From an uncultured Paludibaculum sp. (GTDB lineage: Bacteria; Acidobacteriota; Terriglobia; Bryobacterales; Bryobacteraceae), in assembly GCF_963665245.1 (NCBI RefSeq), contig NZ_OY762268.1, positions 992,001-1,056,000 on the forward strand: a DNA stretch of 64,000 nucleotides, in the 5' to 3' direction. This document shows positions 27,499 to 37,436 of this stretch, in pieces (position 1 is the stretch's first letter; every line of letters starts with the position of its first letter). The position numbers were made by a program, and so were the translations under genes. Under the pieces are notes generated by a model that saw only the letters and a program-made list of their open reading frames with translations, was not told the origin of the DNA and did no database searches.

Positions 27499-27646
27499 AT
27501 CCCGATTATCGGCGCTTCTTATACTGACGGCGCAAGGAAAGATACTCAAGCTCGGTGCAAGAAGTACCTAGTACCGGAGTTAAAACCATTGGTACCAGAC
27601 TGAGAACGAAGCAGTTACATCTGTTTGAGGGCATATCTTCAAGGCC

Positions 27647-29722
27647 CTACCGGACGCCTTCCACCTGGGTGAGGTCGCTGTGCGACACGTCGACCCGGAC
27701 GCAGTACAGATAGCGCTCGTCCGGAGACAGCGACCAGGTGGAGGTGCCGATGGGCGGAAGCTGGCCCGGGAAGCGCGTGATTTCCCGATCTGGTCCACCA
27801 TTCAGTGGATGGAACAGGACGGCTGCACCGCCCATGGGCTGGCGGCTTTCGGCGAGGAGATAAATACCATCGCGGCCGAGCGCCCAGGCGCCCCAGTAAC
27901 CGGCGAGCAGGCCATCGACAACCTGGTCGGCGGTCTTCGTCGCAAAGTCGTAGCGCCAGATCGTGGAGTCTGTGCGGCGCCGGGTAAAGAACAAGCTGCG
28001 GCCGTCGCGGGACAGGAACTTCTGGTGGATGCCGGTGGAGGCGAGAATCCGGGTAGACGCAACGCCATCCATGAACACCTGCCAAATGACGTCCTGATTG
28101 TTGTAGTAGACGGACCGCCCGGAGGAATCAAACATCGGATGACCACCAAGTACATCTGGTCCGCCTAAGATCTGCGGCGTGCCGCCCGCGGCATCCACTA
28201 CATAGAGACGTTGCGTCAGGGCGTCGTTGAAAGCCAGCTTGCGGCTGTCGGGCGACCAGCGGCAGGCGACGGGATGCACGGCTCCACGCGTCACCTGCAT
28301 GGCCCGTCCGCCGTCGACACCGCTCACCCAGAGCTGGCCTTCCCCGGAGCGGTCCGACCGGTAGCAGAGGCGCGTCCCGTCTGGGCTGACAAAGGGCAGG
28401 ATCTCTTCTCCGGTGGAGGAGATCACACGGCTCCAGCCGTTGGCGCCATGCCGGGCGGCGTCCAGGTCCAGCTTCCAGATGTTCAGATCCTGTTGAAGGT
28501 CGGAATAGACCATGCGACCGCCCGAACGGCCGACCGAGAGCTGAAGCGGATTGGCGCTGGAGATGTTTGTGCCCTGGGCGGCCCCGGTGTCGACGTTGGC
28601 CGTCCAGACTTCGAACTCGCGGCGGCGGTTGGAGCCGAAGTAGATGCGGCGGCCGTCGGGCGACCAGTCGTGGCCGCTGATGGTTCGGTCCGCGCTGGTG
28701 AGCCGCTTCTGGTTGGCACCGGAGAGGTCGGTAACCCAGAGATCCTGGCGGAACCGATCGCTCATGCGGACGAAGGCGACCTGGCGGCCGTCCGGCGAGA
28801 AGCGCGGATCGACGTCACCGATGACGGCATCGGGTGGCCGCGTGAGCCGCGTCCGGCTGCCGGTGGCGATATCCACCAGGAAGAGACCAAAGGCTTGGGC
28901 CGCCGATTCCTTGTCGTCGACGACCAGCTTCGTGCCGTCGGGCGACCAATCGAGATGGCGGCAATTCATCCCGTAGCGCGAACGGTAGAGTTGAACGATC
29001 TCGCGTTCGGCGCCGCCGCGCTCGGGCGTGATGACCAGGCGCAGCGACGAGGCCTCATAGCGGATGTAGGCCAGCAGGCGGCCATCGGGCGACCACGCCG
29101 GGCTGCTGTGCTCGTAGTGACCTTCGCTCACCCGTCGAGGCTCGTCGTCGTCCGGGCCACGGACGTAGACGGCCGGGTTATTGGCCCCGTCCTGGTCCCA
29201 GATAAAAGCGACTTTGGCGCCGTCGCGGGTGACGGCGGGCTGGTACTCACTGCCGGGCAGCCGTGTGAGCGAGTGGCGCTGGCCAAACTCGAAGGGGACG
29301 TTGGCTTGCCTCTGGTTCCAGATCACAAGTCCCGCGAGCATGATGACGACTCCAGCGGCGAGCGCGGTCAGCCGCCAGGCGACGTTCACCGTCTCGGCGG
29401 AGTGCGGCACGCTGACCGGCGCTACCCACTGGTAGCCACGGCCCGGCAGTGTGACGAGGTACCGCTCGCCGGAGCCGCCGTCGCCCAGCGCCTTGCGCAG
29501 CATCGAGATGTGTTGGTTCACATTGGCATCCGTGACGACCTGGCCCGGCCAGAGCTGGGCGCAGAGATCCTCCCGGGTCACCACCTGATTGTCACTTTTC
29601 AAGAAGATGAGCAGGGCATCGAACACTTTGGGTGTTACCGCAACGGGCGTATGGCCGCGCGCTAACGTGCGTAACTGTACGTCGGCCAGAAACGGACCGA
29701 AGTGAAACACTTCCTGGTGCAT
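27647..29722 (-). CDS. Membrane-bound winged-helix regulator with TolB-like propeller
   Basis: A 691-residue protein. Residues about 1-105 are an OmpR/CadC-type DNA-binding domain (VTPKVFDALLIFLKSDNQVVTREDL ... NVNQHISMLRKALGD ... YLVTLPGRGYQWV). One membrane helix lies near 117-137 (LTALAAGVVIMLAGLVIW). The rest is a periplasmic propeller of TolB/WD40-like blades with repeated WSPDG and FSPDGR motifs. It is a one-component sensor-regulator. It is divergent from the TonB-receptor/sulfatase operon, with 147 bp between, so it is a good candidate regulator of that operon. Confidence 0.92.
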   Translation of the reverse strand: MHQEVFHFGPFLADVQLRTLARGHTPVAVTPKVFDALLIFLKSDNQVVTREDLCAQLWPGQVVTDANVNQHISMLRKALGDGGSGERYLVTLPGRGYQWVAPVSVPHSAETVNVAWRLTALAAGVVIMLAGLVIWNQRQANVPFEFGQRHSLTRLPGSEYQPAVTRDGAKVAFIWDQDGANNPAVYVRGPDDDEPRRVSEGHYEHSSPAWSPDGRLLAYIRYEASSLRLVITPERGGAEREIVQLYRSRYGMNCRHLDWSPDGTKLVVDDKESAAQAFGLFLVDIATGSRTRLTRPPDAVIGDVDPRFSPDGRQVAFVRMSDRFRQDLWVTDLSGANQKRLTSADRTISGHDWSPDGRRIYFGSNRRREFEVWTANVDTGAAQGTNISSANPLQLSVGRSGGRMVYSDLQQDLNIWKLDLDAARHGANGWSRVISSTGEEILPFVSPDGTRLCYRSDRSGEGQLWVSGVDGGRAMQVTRGAVHPVACRWSPDSRKLAFNDALTQRLYVVDAAGGTPQILGGPDVLGGHPMFDSSGRSVYYNNQDVIWQVFMDGVASTRILASTGIHQKFLSRDGRSLFFTRRRTDSTIWRYDFATKTADQVVDGLLAGYWGAWALGRDGIYLLAESRQPMGGAAVLFHPLNGGPDREITRFPGQLPPIGTSTWSLSPDERYLYCVRVDVSHSDLTQVEGVR

Positions 29723-29869
29723 CAGTGGGTTAGGTGTATTTTATGTCGTTTTTTTATTTTTCACACGACTTTGCTGGACACCCTGTGCGGGCAGGCGCAT
29801 AACTGCTGGCGGAGCTTCAGGGGCGCCCCGTTGGCCCCAAAGACCGTTTAGACTACAGGAATGGTCAAG

Positions 29870-32800
29870 ATGTCAAAAATCACAGTTGTCCTCTTGCTGC
29901 TGGGCCTCGGATCCGCCCTCTTCGCACAGAATTCCGGGATCCAGGGCCAAGTCACCGATCCCACCAAGGCCGCCGTGCCCGGCGCGGCCATCCGCGCCAT
30001 CAATCTGGATACTTCCGTCGCATCACAAGCGACAACCAATGAACAAGGCCTCTACCTGTTCCCGCTGCTTCCGCCTGGTCGCTACCGGATTGAGTGCGAC
30101 GCCTCTGGGTTCGCGCAGCAGAAGCTGGCGGAGTTCCGGTTGGAAACCGGACAGACCGCGCGCCTGGACTTCGAACTGAAGACGGGTACGATCGCGGAAT
30201 CGATCGAGGTCTCGGCGTCCGCCGTGCTCATCAACTCCGAGACCTCGGAGGTCGGGCAGGTGGTCGACTCGAAGCGCATTCTGGAAATGCCGTTGAACGG
30301 CCGCAACTATCTGCAACTGGCCCAGTTCACGGCCGGCGTACTGCCTGGTGGCGGCCTCGGTGTAGGCAGCCGGGCTCGGGACGAAGGCGCATTCTCCGCG
30401 GTCGGCCTGCAGATCGCCCAGAATAATGTCCTACTGGACGGCACCGACAACTCGTCGCGTACGTCCGGCGGCCCCTTGGGCTACGAAGCCCAACAGGTGA
30501 AGCCACCGGTCGACGCGGTGGCCGAGTTCAAGGTCGTCACGAATAACTTGAGTGCCGAGTACGGCTACCGCGCCGGCGCCAAGGTGCTGGTCACCACGAA
30601 GTCGGGTTCGAACCAACTCCACGGCTCCGCCTATGAGTTCCTGCGCAACGAGAAACTGGACGGCACGAACTTCTTTGCCAACCGCTCGGGCGCGAAGAAG
30701 CCGTCTTACCGCCAGAATCAGTTCGGCGCCACGTTGGGCGGGCCGGCGATCAAGAACCGGACCTTCTATTTCGGCAGCTACCAGGGCACGCGCATCCGCA
30801 CCGGGCAGAGCTACATTTCGACGCTACCCAGTCGTGACATTCTCGAGCGCGGCGACTTCTCGAAGCAGCCCGCCGTGAGGCAGAACATCTTTGACCCGTT
30901 GACGCAGACCGGGACCGGATCGACCGCCAAGCGCAGCCCGTTCGCCGGCAACATCATCCCGCAGTCGCGCTGGGACCCCGTCGTGAAGAACATTCTCGGT
31001 CTGTATCCCACCGCCAACATCGGGGCGAATGACAATCTGACGAACAACTACTACTTCGGGCCCAGCGACTCGGACGACGCGGATCAGTACGACTTCCGCG
31101 GCGACCACAACTTCTCCGACAAGCACCGCTTCTTCGCGCGCTACTCCCGCCGCGATCAGTTCCGGAATCAGAACGGCTACCTGCCCTACCCCGCCATGGG
31201 CGGTCAGGGACAGACCGTGAAGCTGAACGGCAACAACGTGGCCGGTGCGTTGAGCAGCGTCCTGACCTCAACGCTCTTCAATGAAGCGCGGTTTGGCTAT
31301 TCGCAGTTCGACACGGCCTTCGACATCCCGTTCAAAGAGAACATGAACACGAACTTCGGCATCAAGAACGCACCCGGCGATTCGATCGCCGACGGCTCGG
31401 ACCAGGGGTGGTCGCTATTCTCCCCGTCGGGCTTCGTCGAGATGGGTCCGCGCGCCTTCTGGCCGAACGTGAATAATCTTTCGAACTACCAAGTCAGCGA
31501 TGCCTTGGTGTGGCAGCGCGGCAAGCATACGCTGAAGTTCGGTGGCGAACTGCGGCGGGCCAACGTCTTCCGGAACGCGGCTCGTTACCGCCGTGGCCAG
31601 TTCTCATTCAACGGGCAGTTCACCTCGGAGTCGCCGAACAACGGCACCAGCCGCGCGAATACCGGCAATAGCATGGCCGACATGTTGCTGGGTTACGTCT
31701 CCGGCGGAAACTACGGCAACAACCAGGGCGAGGACATCAACAACTGGTACTACGGCTTCTTCGTCCAGGACGACTACAAGATCTCGTCCAAGCTGACGTT
31801 GAACATCGGCATCCGCTACGAGGTATTCAAAAAGGCGCTGTTCCCCAACTACGCCGCGCAGAGCGTGAGCCGTTACCTGTATCAGGGCATCAACGTGGCC
31901 AGTCAGGCCGACGAGAAGTTTGTATACCCCACCGGCGATACGGACAGCGGCGGAACCAACGATCTCAACAACTGGGCTCCGCGCATCGGCCTGGCCTATT
32001 CCGCGAATGCGAAGACCGTCATCCGCGCCGGCGCCGGCACATTCTACGGCGAGGCAAACAGCCTCAGCACGGAAAACGCGAACTTCCGCTCGGGCCCGCC
32101 GAAGAGCGCCGACATCGGGCTGCAGACCACGCCCGAGGCGACCGCCTACTACGTGAAAGATGGATTCCCGGCCTTCTCGACCTCCACGGTGCAGAAGGGC
32201 TCGGCCGTGTACGTATTCCCCGACTTCCGCCCAACCCTCTATGTCAGCCAGTGGTTCCTCGACGTCCAACGCAATCTGCCGTGGGATGCTCTGTTGACGG
32301 TGGGCTACATCGGCACCAAGGGTACGCACCTGCACAACATCCGCAACATCAACCTGCCCCAGACGCCCAGCGCCACGGTCGCCGCCAACCAGCGTTACTT
32401 CCGGCCGCAGTTCGGTTCCATCAGTCTGCACGAGAACAGCCTCAACTCCAGCTACAACTCGTTAACGGCGAAGGTGGAGAAGCGGTTCTCAAAGGGCCTG
32501 ACGCTGTTGAGCTCGTTCACGTGGGCGCATAGCATCGACCAAGGCAATGAAGACCTGCTCGACGGCGGCGCCAGTGGAGTGACCCCATGGGATATGTCGC
32601 GCGAACGATCGAACTCCAACCTCGACCGGCGCCGCGCGTTCGTCCTCAACGCGGTCTATGAACTGCCATTCGGCAAGGGCCGCACTTACCTGACCTCCGG
32701 CCCGGCGGCGGCGGTCCTGGGCGGCTGGCAGTTGGGCGGCATCTTCTCGAAGCAATCCGGCCTGGCCATCGGCCATTCCTTCAATGTGAACAACCAGAAC

Positions 32801-33160
32801 CTGGGCGGCGCGGTTCGCGGCGACTGGGTGCGCAACCCCAACCTGCCGTCGTCCGAACGGACCATCGACCGCTGGTTTGACACCGGCTTCGTCGTGGCAT
32901 CGGCGCCGGGCGTTACGTCCAACGCGGGCCGCAACCTGATCTACGCGCCAGGCCGGACGAACCTGGATATCATGGTGTCGCGCAGCTTCAACATGCCCTG
33001 GGAGGGGCACTACATCCAGTTCCGGTTCGAGTCGTTCAACTTCGCCAACCACGCCAATTTCGGTTCGCCGAACACGGCCGTGGGGACGCCGAACGCAGGC
33101 AAGATCACGACCGCGGAGGATCCACGCCGCATCCAGTTCGCCCTGAAGTACGCGTTCTAG
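29870..33160 (+). CDS. Oar-like TonB-dependent receptor (sulfatase operon)
   Basis: About 1096 residues. Signal peptide LLLLGLGSALFAQ, then a carboxypeptidase-regulatory-like Ig fold (about 20-105: GIQGQVTDPTKAAVPGAAI ... GLYLFPLLPPGRYRIE), a plug (ILEMPLNGRNYLQLAQFTAG) and an outer-membrane barrel ending FALKYAF, a typical C-terminal aromatic signal. The start at 29870 has AGGA nine bases upstream; ATG 29861 is also in frame. It lies 2 bp from the first sulfatase, so it most likely imports the substrate or products of that operon, probably a sulfated glycan fragment (inference). Confidence 0.93.
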   Translation: MSKITVVLLLLGLGSALFAQNSGIQGQVTDPTKAAVPGAAIRAINLDTSVASQATTNEQGLYLFPLLPPGRYRIECDASGFAQQKLAEFRLETGQTARLDFELKTGTIAESIEVSASAVLINSETSEVGQVVDSKRILEMPLNGRNYLQLAQFTAGVLPGGGLGVGSRARDEGAFSAVGLQIAQNNVLLDGTDNSSRTSGGPLGYEAQQVKPPVDAVAEFKVVTNNLSAEYGYRAGAKVLVTTKSGSNQLHGSAYEFLRNEKLDGTNFFANRSGAKKPSYRQNQFGATLGGPAIKNRTFYFGSYQGTRIRTGQSYISTLPSRDILERGDFSKQPAVRQNIFDPLTQTGTGSTAKRSPFAGNIIPQSRWDPVVKNILGLYPTANIGANDNLTNNYYFGPSDSDDADQYDFRGDHNFSDKHRFFARYSRRDQFRNQNGYLPYPAMGGQGQTVKLNGNNVAGALSSVLTSTLFNEARFGYSQFDTAFDIPFKENMNTNFGIKNAPGDSIADGSDQGWSLFSPSGFVEMGPRAFWPNVNNLSNYQVSDALVWQRGKHTLKFGGELRRANVFRNAARYRRGQFSFNGQFTSESPNNGTSRANTGNSMADMLLGYVSGGNYGNNQGEDINNWYYGFFVQDDYKISSKLTLNIGIRYEVFKKALFPNYAAQSVSRYLYQGINVASQADEKFVYPTGDTDSGGTNDLNNWAPRIGLAYSANAKTVIRAGAGTFYGEANSLSTENANFRSGPPKSADIGLQTTPEATAYYVKDGFPAFSTSTVQKGSAVYVFPDFRPTLYVSQWFLDVQRNLPWDALLTVGYIGTKGTHLHNIRNINLPQTPSATVAANQRYFRPQFGSISLHENSLNSSYNSLTAKVEKRFSKGLTLLSSFTWAHSIDQGNEDLLDGGASGVTPWDMSRERSNSNLDRRRAFVLNAVYELPFGKGRTYLTSGPAAAVLGGWQLGGIFSKQSGLAIGHSFNVNNQNLGGAVRGDWVRNPNLPSSERTIDRWFDTGFVVASAPGVTSNAGRNLIYAPGRTNLDIMVSRSFNMPWEGHYIQFRFESFNFANHANFGSPNTAVGTPNAGKITTAEDPRRIQFALKYAF

Positions 33161-33162
33161 CC

Positions 33163-34578
33163 ATGAATCGACGCACCTTCACACAGACCCTCGCGGCTGC
33201 GCCGGCCATCCTCTCGGCGCAGCCGCGCAGGAAGCCGAACATCGTCTGGATCATGGCGGACGACATGGGTCCGGGCGACCTGGGCTGCTACGGCCAGAAG
33301 TACATCCGGACACCCAACATCGACAAGCTGGCAGCGGAAGGCATGCTGTTCACCACCGCTTACTCGGGCGGAACGGTGTGCGCGCCGGCGCGCTCGACGC
33401 TCATGACCGGCCAGCACAACGGCCACACGCCCATCCGTTCGAATCCGGGCGGCGTGCCGCTGCTGGCCAGCGAGGGTACGGTGGCCGACGTGTTGAAGTC
33501 GGCAGGCTACGCCACGGCACTGTGCGGCAAGTGGGGTTTGGGCGACATCGGCACCGACGGAGTCCCGTGGAAGCACGGCTTCGACCAGTTCTTCGGTACG
33601 TTGCACCAGGCCCACGCGCACTTTCAGTACCCGCGGTTCCTCTACGAGAACGGCAAGGAGTTCCCGCTGGCCGGCAACATCAACGGGGCTCGGGTCACCT
33701 ACGCCAACGACGTCATCGCCAACCGCGCGGTGGAGTTCATCCGCCAGAACAAAGACAAGCCGTTCTTCCTCTACCACTCGCCCACCATGCCGCACTTCGA
33801 GCCGCAGGTGCCCGAGGATTCCATGGCCGAGTACCGGGGCAAGTTCCCCATGGGCAAGCCCTGGAGCCAACCGAACAACCGGCTGAAGGCGCAGCCGGAT
33901 GTCCGCACGGCCTACGCCGCCATGGTGACGCGTGTCGACACCTACGTCGGCCGCATCATGTCCGAACTGCGCCGCCAGGGCCTGGACCAGGACACCATCG
34001 TGTTTTTCACCTCGGACAACGGCGCGACACTGCCCGAGATCGGAGAGTTCTTCTTCGACAGCGCGCTGGGGCTGCGGGGCCACAAAGGCAATCTCTATGA
34101 GGGCGGAGTGCGAGCCCCAATGCTCGCCCGCTGGCCCGGTCATGTGCCGGCCGGCAGGAAGTCGGATCTACAGTGGTATTTCCCTGACTTTCTGCCCACG
34201 GCCGCCGAACTGGCCGGTGTTCGGACACTGCCCAAGGGCATCGACGGCATGTCCGTCCTGCCAACGCTATTAGGCCAGCAGCAGAAGCCGCACGAGATGC
34301 TCTACTGGGAGCATCCGGACTACAACTGGAAGACGCAGGAGTTCGCGCCCGGCGTCCCCATGCAGGCGATGCGGCGCGGCCACATGAAGGCCGTGCGGCC
34401 CAGGCAGAACGGCGTCGTGGAGCTGTACGACCTCGCCGCGGATCCATCGGAGAAAAAGGACCTCGCCGGGGCTCAGCCAAAGCTGGCGGCGCAGTTTGAC
34501 CAGTGGATGCGCGGGGCGCGAACTCCGCCGCGCGTGCAGAAAGAGCCGCCGCACGGCTGGTGGGAGGCACGCAGCTAG
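33163..34578 (+). CDS. Sulfatase 1 of 3, Tat-type signal
   Basis: A 471-residue formylglycine-dependent sulfatase. N-terminal twin-Arg leader NRRTFTQTLAAAP. Metal-site start IVWIMADDMGPGDLGCYG. Modification motif TVCAPARSTLMTG, whose Cys is converted to formylglycine. Further active-site segments are LCGKWGLGDIG and FFTSDNGATLPE. Class S1 arylsulfatase-like. It should act in the periplasm after Tat export. No formylglycine-generating enzyme is in the window, so maturation depends on a gene elsewhere. Confidence 0.95.
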   Translation: MNRRTFTQTLAAAPAILSAQPRRKPNIVWIMADDMGPGDLGCYGQKYIRTPNIDKLAAEGMLFTTAYSGGTVCAPARSTLMTGQHNGHTPIRSNPGGVPLLASEGTVADVLKSAGYATALCGKWGLGDIGTDGVPWKHGFDQFFGTLHQAHAHFQYPRFLYENGKEFPLAGNINGARVTYANDVIANRAVEFIRQNKDKPFFLYHSPTMPHFEPQVPEDSMAEYRGKFPMGKPWSQPNNRLKAQPDVRTAYAAMVTRVDTYVGRIMSELRRQGLDQDTIVFFTSDNGATLPEIGEFFFDSALGLRGHKGNLYEGGVRAPMLARWPGHVPAGRKSDLQWYFPDFLPTAAELAGVRTLPKGIDGMSVLPTLLGQQQKPHEMLYWEHPDYNWKTQEFAPGVPMQAMRRGHMKAVRPRQNGVVELYDLAADPSEKKDLAGAQPKLAAQFDQWMRGARTPPRVQKEPPHGWWEARS

Positions 34579-34582
34579 AACC

Positions 34583-35986
34583 ATGCAAAGACGCGAATTC
34601 TTGCAGACATTGCCGGCCGCCGCGCTCGGCGCCGCTCCGGCCGCACGCCACAACGTGCTGCTGCTGCTGAGCGATGAACACAACCCGCTCTACAGTGAAC
34701 CCTACGGCCATCCGTTTGTCGCCACGCCGAACATGGCGAAGCTGGCGCGGCGGGGCACGGTCTTCCAGAACGCCTACTGCCCTTCCCCGCTCTGCCTGCC
34801 GTCGCGCTCGTCGTTCCTCTCAGGCCGCCGCGTCTTCGATCTGCAGACCTACGGCAACTGCAATGTCTTCCCCGTGGATACGCCCAGCTATGGGCACGTG
34901 CTGGATGAACAGGGTGTGCACTCCGTCCACATCGGCAAGACGGATGTGTACAACCAGGCCTCGACGCTGGGCTTCTCCGAGATGATTGCGCCGGGCGACC
35001 GGGCGCGGCCCGGCGACACGCTGGTGTCGCGCATCCCGCTCGACGTGCAGAAGGACGGTGCCCATCGCGGAGCCGGCTATGGCGTGACGGCCAACCCGTT
35101 CGGCGGCGACCTCAAGAAGGTGGACCTGGCCCTGGAGTGGCTCGCGCGGAAGGCCCCTTCGATGACGAAGCCGTGGACCCTGGCCGTGAATCTGCTGAAG
35201 CCGCACTTCCCGCACAACGTCACGCCCGAGTTGTGGGCACAATACGCCCAGCACGCCGATCTGCCGAAGTACGGTGTGAACAGCGTTGGGGCGAAGCACC
35301 CCTACACCGAGGACCTGCGGAAGTTCTTCGCGACCGACAACTATGACGCCGAGACCATCCGCTGCCTGCGCCGCGGCTACTACGGCTGCGTCACCTTTGT
35401 CGATCAGCAGTTGGGCCGCCTGGTGGAGGCTCTGGAGAAGTCGGGTCAGGCGGAAAACACAGTGGTCATCTACACATCGGATCACGGTGAGATGCTGGGC
35501 AAGTTCGGGCTGTGGTGGAAACGCAGCCTCTATGAGGATTCGGCCCGCATCCCCATGATCGCGGCCGGCCCCGGATTTCGGGCCGGTGCCCGCGTCCAGA
35601 CGCCGGTGGACCTGCACGACCTGCGGGCGTCGATGTTCCAGGCCACCGGCGCCAAGCAGCCGGCCGCCTGGTGTGGGCAACCGCTGCAATCGATGCCAGC
35701 CGGCGACGACGGCCGCGTCGTCTTCAGTGAATTCCAGGGCGGCGGTACGCGCGCCAGCGCCTTCCTCGTTCGGCAGGGCCGCTGGAAGTTGATCTACAAT
35801 TGCGCCGCCCCGCATCAGTTATTCGATCTGGAAAAGGATCCGGACGAGTTGAGCAATCTGGCCATGAGCCAGCCAAAAATCGTGAGGCGGCTGGAGCAGG
35901 AGCTGCGCCGCATCTGTGACCCGCAACAGGAGAATCGACGCGCCGAGGACTACACGCAACGCCAACTGCGTGCCTTGGGCCGCTGA
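34583..35986 (+). CDS. Sulfatase 2 of 3, choline/iduronate-sulfatase-like
   Basis: A 467-residue sulfatase with Tat-like leader QRREFLQTLPAAALG. It starts VLLLLSDEHNPLYSEPYGHP, with SDEH replacing the more usual ADD, which recalls choline-sulfatase or iduronate-2-sulfatase-like subfamilies. The formylglycine motif is SPLCLPSRSSFLSG, and the metal ligands near YTSDHGEMLGKFG are present. The start at 34583 is four bases after the previous stop; the longer open frame from 34496 overlaps sulfatase 1. It differs from its two neighbours, so it probably removes a different sulfate position. Confidence 0.94.
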   Translation: MQRREFLQTLPAAALGAAPAARHNVLLLLSDEHNPLYSEPYGHPFVATPNMAKLARRGTVFQNAYCPSPLCLPSRSSFLSGRRVFDLQTYGNCNVFPVDTPSYGHVLDEQGVHSVHIGKTDVYNQASTLGFSEMIAPGDRARPGDTLVSRIPLDVQKDGAHRGAGYGVTANPFGGDLKKVDLALEWLARKAPSMTKPWTLAVNLLKPHFPHNVTPELWAQYAQHADLPKYGVNSVGAKHPYTEDLRKFFATDNYDAETIRCLRRGYYGCVTFVDQQLGRLVEALEKSGQAENTVVIYTSDHGEMLGKFGLWWKRSLYEDSARIPMIAAGPGFRAGARVQTPVDLHDLRASMFQATGAKQPAAWCGQPLQSMPAGDDGRVVFSEFQGGGTRASAFLVRQGRWKLIYNCAAPHQLFDLEKDPDELSNLAMSQPKIVRRLEQELRRICDPQQENRRAEDYTQRQLRALGR

Positions 35987-35994
35987 ACACCAAC

Positions 35995-37371
35995 ATGCAA
36001 CGCCGACAATTCCTTCAGAGCCTTTCCGCCGCCGCGCTGGCGCCCGTGGTGAGTGCGCCACGCCCGAATATCCTCTTTGTCCTGGCCGACGATCTCGGCT
36101 ACGGAGATCTGGCATGCTACGGCCAGACGAGGATCCAGACGCCGAACATCGATCGCCTCGCCGCCGAGGGCATCCGCTTCGGCTCCGCTTATGCCGGTTC
36201 GACCGTGTGCGCGCCATCCCGCTGTTCCCTGATGACGGGCCTGCACACGGGCCACGCCCACACGCGCGGCAACAAGGGGAACGACCTGCCGTTGCGGCCC
36301 AGCGACATCACCGTGACAGAACTCCTGAAGCAGGCGGGCTACCGCACCGGCCTCTTCGGCAAGTGGAGTCTGGGGCAGTTGGGCACCACCGGTTATCCGA
36401 CGAAGAAGGGCTGGGACGAGTGGTTCGGTTTCTTCTCGCAGCTCCATGCGCACAATTACTACCCCGAGCATCTGCTCAACCAGGACGGCAGCTTCATGCT
36501 GCGTGGCAACATGGGCACGCAACACAAGGACTACGCGCCCGACCTCTTCACGCAGCACGCAGTCAGCTTTCTGGAGAGGCAGCCGGCGACGCAACCGTTC
36601 TTCCTGCATGTCTGCTACACGCAGCCGCATGCCAACAACGAAATGGGCCGGGACACGGGCAACGGCATGCAGGTGCCCTCCGATCAGCCGTACTCCGATC
36701 GCAACTGGCCGCAGGTGGAGAAGAACTTCGCGGCCATGATCACGCGCATGGACTCGGACGTGGGCCAACTAATGACAACGTTGAAGCGCAAGGGCATGGA
36801 CCAGAACACCCTGGTGATCTTCGCGTCCGACAATGGCCCACACAAGGAGGGCGGCCACTCGCCGTCGTTCTTCGAGAGCTCAGGCCCCCTGCGTGGCATC
36901 AAGCGGGACTTGACCGAGGGCGGAATCCGCGTACCCTGCGTGGCTCGCTGGCCGAAGGCCATCAAAGCTGGTCAGGTGAGCGAGTTCCCCTGGGCTTTTT
37001 GGGACATCCTGCCCACTTTCGCGGAGCTCGCCGGAGTGGACACCCCCAAGGGTCTGGACGGCACCTCCATCGTGCCGACATTGATAGGCAAGACGCAGCA
37101 GCCGCACGAGTACTTCTACTGGGAGTTCCACGAACTGGGCTTCCACCAGGCCGTCCGCACGGGCAATTGGAAGGGCATCCGCAAAGGGCCGGATCTGCCG
37201 ATCGAACTATACGACCTGGCGACGGACCTCAGCGAGCATCACGACGTGTCGGCCGCGAATCCAACGGTGGTCGCGCGCATCAAGCAGATCATGGCCACGG
37301 CCAGGACAGACTCACCGGACTTCCCGATATTGACTCCAGAGCAGGCAAAGAAGCGGGCGTTGCCGATGTAA
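35995..37371 (+). CDS. Sulfatase 3 of 3, Tat-type signal
   Basis: A 458-residue sulfatase, closest in pattern to sulfatase 1. Twin-Arg leader QRRQFLQSLSAAALAP, ILFVLADDLGYGDLACYG, formylglycine motif TVCAPSRCSLMTG, GLFGKWSLGQLG and IFASDNGPHKEGGH. Its start is eight bases after the preceding stop, so all four genes from 29870 to 37371 appear to form one transcript. No terminator is obvious before the hicA promoter at 37402. Confidence 0.95.
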   Translation: MQRRQFLQSLSAAALAPVVSAPRPNILFVLADDLGYGDLACYGQTRIQTPNIDRLAAEGIRFGSAYAGSTVCAPSRCSLMTGLHTGHAHTRGNKGNDLPLRPSDITVTELLKQAGYRTGLFGKWSLGQLGTTGYPTKKGWDEWFGFFSQLHAHNYYPEHLLNQDGSFMLRGNMGTQHKDYAPDLFTQHAVSFLERQPATQPFFLHVCYTQPHANNEMGRDTGNGMQVPSDQPYSDRNWPQVEKNFAAMITRMDSDVGQLMTTLKRKGMDQNTLVIFASDNGPHKEGGHSPSFFESSGPLRGIKRDLTEGGIRVPCVARWPKAIKAGQVSEFPWAFWDILPTFAELAGVDTPKGLDGTSIVPTLIGKTQQPHEYFYWEFHELGFHQAVRTGNWKGIRKGPDLPIELYDLATDLSEHHDVSAANPTVVARIKQIMATARTDSPDFPILTPEQAKKRALPM

Positions 37372-37401
37372 GTATTCCTCTGGAGAGGGCGGGTTTTTGC
37401 G

Positions 37402-37430
37402 TTGACAGAGTAACCACAACTGGTTACCAT
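37402..37430 (+). promoter_or_regulatory. hicAB promoter with operator palindrome
   Basis: The -35 TTGACA (37402-37407) is a perfect consensus. A 17-base spacer is followed by -10 TACCAT (37425-37430). Between them is a perfect inverted repeat GTAACCA-CAAC-TGGTTAC (37410-37427) that overlaps the -10. HicB proteins with a C-terminal helix-turn-helix repress their own promoter, so this is a strong candidate operator. The expected transcription start, about seven bases after the -10, coincides with the hicA GTG at 37437. Confidence 0.7.
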
Positions 37431-37436
37431 TGACTA

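Noticed and set aside
28211..29665. 484-residue plus-strand ORF
   Set aside because: It is antisense to the propeller regulator, whose WSPDG repeats and winged helix are unmistakable.
33157..34143. 328-residue minus-strand ORF
   Set aside because: It is antisense to sulfatase 1, which has all sulfatase motifs.
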